IMG/VR virus record: IMGVR_UViG_3300034375_012305
Coordinates: 1-24,126 of that record
Strand: one strand, 5' to 3'
DNA length: 24,126 nt
Source of the DNA: a virus
Shown piece after piece: positions 1-6,300 of the stretch. The first letter of the stretch is position 1; every line of letters starts with the position of its first letter. Under the pieces are notes generated by a model. That model was not told where the DNA came from, did not search any database, and saw only the letters and a list, made by a program, of their open reading frames with translations. Position numbers and translations under genes: made by a program.

Positions 1-573
1 AAGCAAGATATCAAGCCAGTTTTTTCTGAAATGGTTGATAAAATTGTTTACACCTACCGATTTACAAGCCTTCCCAATATTGATTCCCTCCGAGAAGAGT
101 GCAAAGTCTGGCTAGTCACAATCTTAGAAAAGTTTCAACCTGAAAAGGGCCACAAAGCTTTTTCTTACTTTTCTGTGATCACCAAAAACTGGTTTATTCA
201 CGAGACCAAGAAACACAAGAAAAGACTTAAAAAGCACATTGTTATTGAAGACATCTATGAAGTTAAAGATCAATTGATCGTTGAAAACAAATACCACGAA
301 AAAAGAGAAAACTCTGAGTTTATGATGCTTTTAGGAAATGAAATCCAAGAATGGAAGAAAATGGATCTAAAAGAACAAGAAGAAAAACTTATCAAAGCCA
401 TTGAGATTATTTTCCGAGACATTGATTCAATCCCAATTTTTAATAAGAAAGCTATTTATCTATATCTTCGAGAAATCACTGGAATGAACACAAAGCAACT
501 AACTTCCAGTTTAACGAAGATCAGAAAAAGATATAGAGAATTCAAGCAAAAGTGGGATAACGGAGAAATCTAA
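1..573 (+). CDS. Late-transcription RNA polymerase sigma factor, T4 gp55-like (5' partial)
   Basis: The frame is open from base 1, so the gene begins upstream; the first in-frame ATG at 31 has no Shine-Dalgarno sequence, which argues against it being the start. The visible 190 residues fit a small phage sigma factor. A region-2-like helical block includes FQPEKG (residues 45-50 counted from base 1), KAFSYF (52-57) and NWFIHETKKHKKR (63-75), matching the usual sigma pattern of 'FDPEKG', 'F-YF' and a basic helix that binds polymerase and melts the promoter. A C-terminal basic helix-turn-helix-like segment (about 148-185, NKKAIYLYLREITG then KIRKRYREFKQKW) could serve as region 4. In T4, gp55 directs host core polymerase to late promoters and works with gp33 and the sliding clamp. 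The next gene starts one base after the stop. The family call rests on motif pattern, not on alignment. Confidence 0.68.
   Translation, partial: KQDIKPVFSEMVDKIVYTYRFTSLPNIDSLREECKVWLVTILEKFQPEKGHKAFSYFSVITKNWFIHETKKHKKRLKKHIVIEDIYEVKDQLIVENKYHEKRENSEFMMLLGNEIQEWKKMDLKEQEEKLIKAIEIIFRDIDSIPIFNKKAIYLYLREITGMNTKQLTSSLTKIRKRYREFKQKWDNGEI
562..566 (+). promoter_or_regulatory. Ribosome binding site GGAGA for the 92-residue gene
   Basis: GGAGA lies inside the end of the sigma-factor gene, 8 bases before the ATG at 575. It supports that start and suggests translation of the two genes is coupled. Confidence 0.6.
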
Positions 574-574
574 A

Positions 575-853
575 ATGGATTACGATCAAAAGCTAGAAGA
601 GATCTTAGACAACGTTAAAACAGATAGAGCAGCAATCAACTCTGTTTTGGTTGATGCAATGGTTTATTTGAAAAAGAATGAAGAAAATCATACCCGTGCT
701 GGAATGGTTGTTGCAAAGTATTTTGAAGCTCTTCAAAGGTCTAATGAGCAATTGATCAAAGTTCTTACCCTCCAAGAAAAAAAGCTTCGTCATGAAAGCG
801 ACGATCTTTCCTCTGAAGAGCTTTATGATATGTTGGAAAGCGAAAAGAACTAA
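575..853 (+). CDS. Small acidic helical protein, possible sigma-factor partner
   Basis: This 92-residue protein is rich in Glu, Lys, Leu and Asp and has no Cys, signal peptide or membrane segment. It looks almost wholly alpha-helical, with a central run around KYFEALQRSNEQL. The C-terminus is strongly acidic and contains EELYDMLE, a hydrophobic/acidic patch. The gene starts one base after the sigma-factor stop and has its own GGAGA site, so the two are co-translated. I do not recognise the family firmly. Position next to a gp55-like sigma, small size and the C-terminal acidic-hydrophobic tail make a late-transcription co-activator (T4 gp33-like) a possible role, but this is inference only. 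It could equally be an unrelated small virion or assembly protein. Confidence 0.85.
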   Translation: MDYDQKLEEILDNVKTDRAAINSVLVDAMVYLKKNEENHTRAGMVVAKYFEALQRSNEQLIKVLTLQEKKLRHESDDLSSEELYDMLESEKN

Positions 854-859
854 AGGAAA
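853..859 (+). promoter_or_regulatory. Ribosome binding site AAGGAAA for the NlpC/P60 gene
   Basis: AAGGAAA overlaps the stop of the preceding gene and ends 6 bases before the ATG at 866, fixing that start. Confidence 0.65.
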
Positions 860-865
860 TTTAAC

Positions 866-2290
866 ATGTCTAAAAAGCCAGATTTTGGTAGAGAATTAGA
901 CGATCTTAATAACGATCCGGATCAGCCGTTTATTGAGATTGGTAAATACTTCAGAGACAAAAACAGAGGTGCTAAAGATCTTTTAATTAAGAATAATCGG
1001 CACACCGCTGTTGTTTTATCTTCCGATTTGAATTCAGAAGTAGATGATAAAAACAAGTTTTATCACGTCTATCTTTTGAGTGATGTACACGCCAATAAAG
1101 CTAATCCTTTAGATATTTTAGATACAGATATCAAAGGACTTTCCTCTTCTGATTTAACAAAACTATATCAAAAGACTATTTTAGCAAACTTCAATGATGA
1201 CGAAAGTTATGTTTTTAACGCTTCTGACTCTGCCCTAGGGCAAGGAGATCTAGTTGAAATAGTTTATGACAATGTTGTTGATGGTGAGCTATCTGGAGGC
1301 CGGATTGTATCTATTTCAACGATCTTGACCCCACTAGCACAGGGAACGGTGGCATATGCACAAAAAGTGGATCTTAAGAAGGTTGCAAATGAAACTATCC
1401 GAAAAGCAAGAAAAAGATCAGATAACTTTAAAAACACAACAAAGTGCGAAAAAAAGGCGTTGATAAACTTTCCGGATGCTGATAGATATATTTTTAATTA
1501 TTCCGGAAAGATTAGGCATTTTGATTACAATTGTTGCAAGGACGAGATCAACAAAGCAGCAAGAGATATGCAAAAAAGTATAAAAATTACTACAAATACC
1601 TCTCTTTGGTCTAAAACATCTTTTCAAAGTGAGATTGAGACAATCATCAATCAGGCATTTGGCAATCAATACTATCCATATCTCTTTGGGGGGGTTCGGG
1701 AATATACCAATCCTAGTGTATATCGCTGGAAAAAGAATAGAGATAAAATTCGGAAAGCATCAATAGGTGGAAAAGACTATTTCACAGCGTATCAAGACAA
1801 GTTAGATGATACTAGGCGCTTGTTCAAAGACGGCGCTTTTGATTGTTCGGGAGTTGTTGCTTATCTGGCTTTTGAGTTAGGGTTTATAGTTGGGTTGAGA
1901 AATAACCCCAAGCCTGTAACGCCATCCAATTACAATAAAAATTCTTGGAAATATGGCAGAGGATCACACGCACAAGCGCATTTGGCAAAAGATTTTGGAC
2001 TAGAGATCACAATTGATCAGTTTGCTCACACTCCGGGAGCCTGTGCTTTTTATAAAAGAGGTAATGTGTATGGTCACGTCCTTATATCCCTAGGAAAAGG
2101 GTACAGCAAGAAAAGTGATGGAAGTTATGTCATTATGACAGCAGAGGCAATGAATTTTTCTTATCATACAAAAATAAGAGAAGCAACTTTTAAAGACGTG
2201 AAAGGTGATAGGAAGACAGCAAAACATAGGAAAGAAGAAGTGTTTTTTGGTATACCAATCACTTTTGCCTTGGCTCAAAGATTCTATTAA
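866..2290 (+). CDS. Tail-tip or baseplate-hub protein with C-terminal NlpC/P60-type peptidase domain
   Basis: The 474-residue protein has two parts. Residues 1-155 end in a beta-rich stretch (GQGDLVEIVYDN then GGRIVSI) that resembles the small OB-like barrels at the start of tail-hub proteins; this is a weak resemblance. The C-terminal 200 residues look like an NlpC/P60 cysteine peptidase: PYLFGG (271-276), the nucleophile motif DCSG with Cys327, then a proline-glycine strand (HTPGACAFY) and the catalytic His404 in YGHVLISLGKG, followed by TAEAMN, the usual third strand. Such domains cut peptide bonds in peptidoglycan. With a spike-like gene, gp25 and gp6 genes downstream, the likely role is local cell-wall digestion by the tail during infection rather than lysis; no holin or signal peptide is seen. 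A run of seven G at 1688-1694 lies in the PYLFGG codons and the frame stays intact. Catalytic activity is inferred from residues only. Confidence 0.78.
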   Translation: MSKKPDFGRELDDLNNDPDQPFIEIGKYFRDKNRGAKDLLIKNNRHTAVVLSSDLNSEVDDKNKFYHVYLLSDVHANKANPLDILDTDIKGLSSSDLTKLYQKTILANFNDDESYVFNASDSALGQGDLVEIVYDNVVDGELSGGRIVSISTILTPLAQGTVAYAQKVDLKKVANETIRKARKRSDNFKNTTKCEKKALINFPDADRYIFNYSGKIRHFDYNCCKDEINKAARDMQKSIKITTNTSLWSKTSFQSEIETIINQAFGNQYYPYLFGGVREYTNPSVYRWKKNRDKIRKASIGGKDYFTAYQDKLDDTRRLFKDGAFDCSGVVAYLAFELGFIVGLRNNPKPVTPSNYNKNSWKYGRGSHAQAHLAKDFGLEITIDQFAHTPGACAFYKRGNVYGHVLISLGKGYSKKSDGSYVIMTAEAMNFSYHTKIREATFKDVKGDRKTAKHRKEEVFFGIPITFALAQRFY

Positions 2291-2358
2291 GATGTGCAAA
2301 AGAGTCAACAAACTTTGGTGTCCGGACGAAAAATTCTTTAAATTAAGGCAAATAGTAT
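2291..2358 (+). other. Only intergenic gap longer than 12 bases; possible tiny ORF
   Basis: These 68 bases separate the peptidase gene from the spike-like gene. I see no strong hairpin followed by a T-run and no perfect T4-type late promoter (TATAAATA). A 28-codon reading frame runs from ATG 2292 to TAA 2378, starting one base after the previous stop and overlapping the next gene's start in another frame, but it has no clear Shine-Dalgarno sequence. A weak AAGG (2345-2348) precedes the ATG at 2359 by 10 bases. Confidence 0.4.
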
Positions 2359-3354
2359 ATGACTATCTCTATCGATAAAAAAAGTTTAGGCTTTAAAAAC
2401 AAAAACACAGATCAAGATGTCTTAAGCCAAGAGCAGTTAAGCTCGATTAATAGCTTAAACCCTTCACTTCGCAAGGCAAAGCTGATCGGTGTTGGTGGGT
2501 CTCAAATGATGATCCCTCGACCAGAATACAACAAAAGAGACTCAGATTATGTAATTGAAACTCCCAACTCAAACGCTAGTATTGTGATCGGTCGTGATAG
2601 GCCATCGGGCTTGATGTCTGGGTATGGAGGGTTGGGGCAGCAAAAATGCTCAACAATTGATTTAGTTGCGGGCAGAGTTTCTGCTTTTTCTAGAACATCT
2701 TTTCGTGATGCAGATGAAAATTCAGAACAAAAAGCTTTTGCAGATCCAAACTTCAAATATGATGCTAGCAGGATTTATATATCAGAAAAGACAGATATTG
2801 ATCTTAACTTTAAATTAGTGAATGCAAAATTCAATACAACTCCCAATATCAAAGGCAGAGCGGCAATTGGAATTAAATCTGATTTAGTCAGAATCATCGG
2901 AGACGAAGGTATCAAATTAGTTACCGGTGTTTACAATGAGGGAGACAAGACACCGGCAGGTATTCAACTTATCGCTCAAAATAGCGATGAAGGTGTTTTA
3001 GAGGTGCAGCCATTTGTTAAAGGCAAGAACTTTTTTCAAAGTTATTTTCAACTTTATCAGAACGTTTTGATTATCAATGGTCTTTTGCAAGAATTTATCA
3101 ACTATCAGGTTTCTTTCAACAGGGTTGTAGAGAGCCACACTCATTATTCTGGAGCACCGGGCTCACCTACAACCCCTCCGGGCTTGGTTACTATTGAATC
3201 TTTTGCCGGAATTTCCTCTAGATTGAAAAAACAAATGGAAACAGTCGGAAGAAAGTTGGAACAGCAAACAGAAAACCTGATTAATTGGGAACAAATTTGG
3301 ACGAATCCAAAAAGTGAAACATTTTTACTTTCTAGGTTTAATGGAACGAATTAA
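2359..3354 (+). CDS. Baseplate spike / tail-tip structural protein with HxH motif
   Basis: The 331-residue protein has short beta-forming segments throughout: IVIGRDRPSGL (near 76-86), a Gly-rich turn (SGYGGLG), YDASRIYISEKTDIDLNF, then GRAAIGIKSDLVRIIGDEGIKLVTG-type strands, which suggest a beta-prism or beta-helix fold. A helical segment (FFQSYFQLYQNVL onwards) leads to HTH at His260 and His262 in SHTHYSGAPGSP, a pattern common near the tips of phage spikes and fibres, where such histidines often hold a metal ion. The C-terminus (NWEQIW to RFNGTN) resembles the ending of virion proteins I recall from uncultured marine phages. The context between a wall hydrolase and baseplate wedge genes fits a central spike or hub component. 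Its stop overlaps the next start by one base. The spike role is inferred from the fold hints and position; no search was done. Confidence 0.6.
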   Translation: MTISIDKKSLGFKNKNTDQDVLSQEQLSSINSLNPSLRKAKLIGVGGSQMMIPRPEYNKRDSDYVIETPNSNASIVIGRDRPSGLMSGYGGLGQQKCSTIDLVAGRVSAFSRTSFRDADENSEQKAFADPNFKYDASRIYISEKTDIDLNFKLVNAKFNTTPNIKGRAAIGIKSDLVRIIGDEGIKLVTGVYNEGDKTPAGIQLIAQNSDEGVLEVQPFVKGKNFFQSYFQLYQNVLIINGLLQEFINYQVSFNRVVESHTHYSGAPGSPTTPPGLVTIESFAGISSRLKKQMETVGRKLEQQTENLINWEQIWTNPKSETFLLSRFNGTN

Positions 3355-6300
3355 TGGCAGATTTAAAAGGAAAAACAAAAAGCGAGAAAAAAGCACTTAA
3401 CCAACTGGATAAGATGCAAAAAGAAGAGCAAGCTATTTTAAAAACAGCCCAACAGGTGTTCGACGAAAAGCAAAAGTTGCAAACGTATGTTGATCGTTAT
3501 ATCGATGCGTTTTACGATTTTTCTGTACGGTATGAGAACAACATTCAGCAGGTTGGTAACTTTTATATCGGAAGAGAGATTCAAAAGTTAAAGAAAGACT
3601 TCCAAGATGAAATTGTGTCCGCAACTGACTTTCAAAAGGTTAGTGCTTTTTATGGCGATTACATCAGGAAGTATAACATTGATAACTTGGCTAGAGATAC
3701 GATCAGATGCTTGATCAAGAGACTTCCAGAGTCTGAAGTTAGAAAGCTTTTTGAACAAAAGCAAAAAGAAATAAATGATTTTATTAGAACATCACAGAGG
3801 GGTGTTGCGGAGGCAGTTGAAATTGCAGACAATGCTTTGGGTCTTGCAAGAGATGCAGCCAATTTTTCCAAAAAGTATGTTCAAAACTTTTCTAATTTGA
3901 AAGATAGTTTGAAGATTGTTCCAATTCAAACTATTAACGACGTTAAGTCATCGCAGATAAAAAGAGAATTTCTAAATTCAATTTTGCCTATTATTATTTC
4001 CACTGCAACCAGAATTGTTGACACAATTGTTAATAATATCTGTGACGAAGCAGAGGTCGGAACGTTTTCTTTTGACGACATTCCCGGCTTGGCCAATCAA
4101 TTAAGAAGACAATATGGAGTAGATCCTGATACATTAGAAGACTTTGTATCTTTTCTGGCTGATTTGTCTTCATTTTTAACAAAAATAGAGATCTGTTCTC
4201 TATTCGAAGGCAATCCAAATGAAAATGTTGTTGATTCAGTTAGGTATTATGCTGAAGCGTTTTATCCAAATATATCACTCTACCTGAATACCAATGAAAA
4301 GATTGCCAATTTGTTTTTATTCTTGGGCAAACTTATTCCCGAAAGTGAGCAGTTCTGTTCAGATGTGGCAGTAGCAGCACTTGGGGACGAGCCTTGCTTA
4401 AACCCAGAAACATATGCCGGAAGGTTGCGTAGCTGTGTCTTGGAAAAGGATAAAGATAAGTTAGATGTTTTAAGAAAAGATTTTGTTAAAAATAGATTGG
4501 AAAGTTTAGAAAACGCAATCGAAACAGCATTCTTCCCTAGGGAGATGAGAATAAACCAGCTAAAGGTTCAAGAACTTTTAGACAAAGCAGAACAAAGAAG
4601 GAAAGAGCAATCTTTGTTATCCATCGTAGATGGTTATGAATCATACTACAAAGAGGGTTTGGATGGGTTTAAAGATTATTATAATTTTAACTTCAACTAC
4701 AATGAAGATGCAGAGCCTTTTTTAAATTCAATATTTAGGCAGTTGACCGGCTCTAATAAAAGCGTTCAGGAAGATATCAATAAAATAAAAAATTCTTTAG
4801 TCAAATCCTATGAAGAGGGCATTTCCAAAATAAGCAAGCAAGTCAACCCTCAATTGGAAAAGAACATTCTTTTAAGTGAAGGCGAGATCCGTAGCCAATT
4901 ATCTGATGGGCAATATGAATATAGTGTATTCAAGAATTATGGAAACTTTACAGAAAGTTCTAGAGCATTGACATATTATGTCGATGTGTTTGAAGCGATC
5001 GACAAAGGGACAGATCCGAAAAGATATTCTTACAATCCGGATTTGAAAGTTCCGTTTTATACAAAACTGTTTGCATACTCTTACACTCCGTTTGAAAAGA
5101 AGAGAAGAAACAGGAGCAGGTTTACTGAAATTAGCAACTTAATTGCAATCAATGATAAGAATGTCCGATACAGGCCAATCCCTTCTGGGTTTAAGAACGA
5201 AGTTATTCTAGAGCAGAAAAAAGACGACATCAAGGAAGGAAATTCATTTACAAATTACTTGTATAATTCCCTAGGTATTAACTATGGCAAGGTAGGGAGA
5301 GGTGATTCAAATTCTTTGATTGATGAAAAATACAAAAGAGAACTGCACACGACATATAATCAGTTGGCAAAGGTTTGTTACAGCAGTGTTTATTCTAGAA
5401 AAGTCCCTGTTGCTGCATCAAACAACTCCTTTGATTCCTCAAAGATTTCGTCATATGATGTTATTCCACCTTACTACCCGGCAGATGATAGAAGTTTTTG
5501 TGGAAAATTGTTTTCATCACGAGCCGGCTCTTTGAAGTACAAAGAATTGGTGAACTTCAAAGAAGAAGCTAGGATTGTTGCCGGAGTTGATATTTTTGAT
5601 TACTACAAACCAGCAGCAAATGAAATCATTGATGAAGAGTTTGAAAGAGAAAGGTATTTAGACCTTCTGTTAAAGTTTAAACTTCAGGTGGCTAGCTTTG
5701 TTTTAAAGTCTATTCACGTCTTTTCCCAGTTTGATTTTGAAGAAGTTGATGTAGATGATATGATGAAAGACTTCATTTATATTCAAATGTTCAGAAATTT
5801 GATCTTCAAAGATGCTCTGGGATCGCAAGAAAGTTTTGATTATTTAAGACTGACACAATCTGAAAAGCAAGAATTTCTAAAAAAGATAAGATATTTTGAT
5901 TTTGCACCAGAGTTTGCCGACAAGATTAAAAAAGAAATTGACGATATAAAACAAAAAATATCTGGTCAAGCTTTTACCGATCAAGAAAAGGCTAGAAAAC
6001 AATTAGGGAAAGCTGTCTCACAAAACAGCTTTCTGTACAAGATAGCGGAAAAAGAAGGGTACTTCGACAACCCGGTTGGAGAATTTAAAATCTCTGATAA
6101 ATCAAAAGTCTTTAGATATCAAAATCCAAATAAGACAGCAGTAGGTGCTACCGCTATTATATCGCCTAGATATAACGGAACAATAGCAGACGCAAATGCT
6201 AGCTTTTTGAAAAAATACAATGGCGTTATCAGAGATTTACCTAATAAGCCGGCAATAATAAGATTATTTGAGACAATTAATCAAAGTTTTGACGATGCTA

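Noticed and set aside
1688-1694. Seven-G run as a frameshift or sequencing error
   Set aside because: The frame before and after the run keeps the PYLFGG and DCSG motifs in one reading frame, so the sequence is consistent as given.
2291-2358. Terminator or T4-type late promoter in the gap
   Set aside because: No GC-rich hairpin with a T-run and no TATAAATA match was found in these bases.
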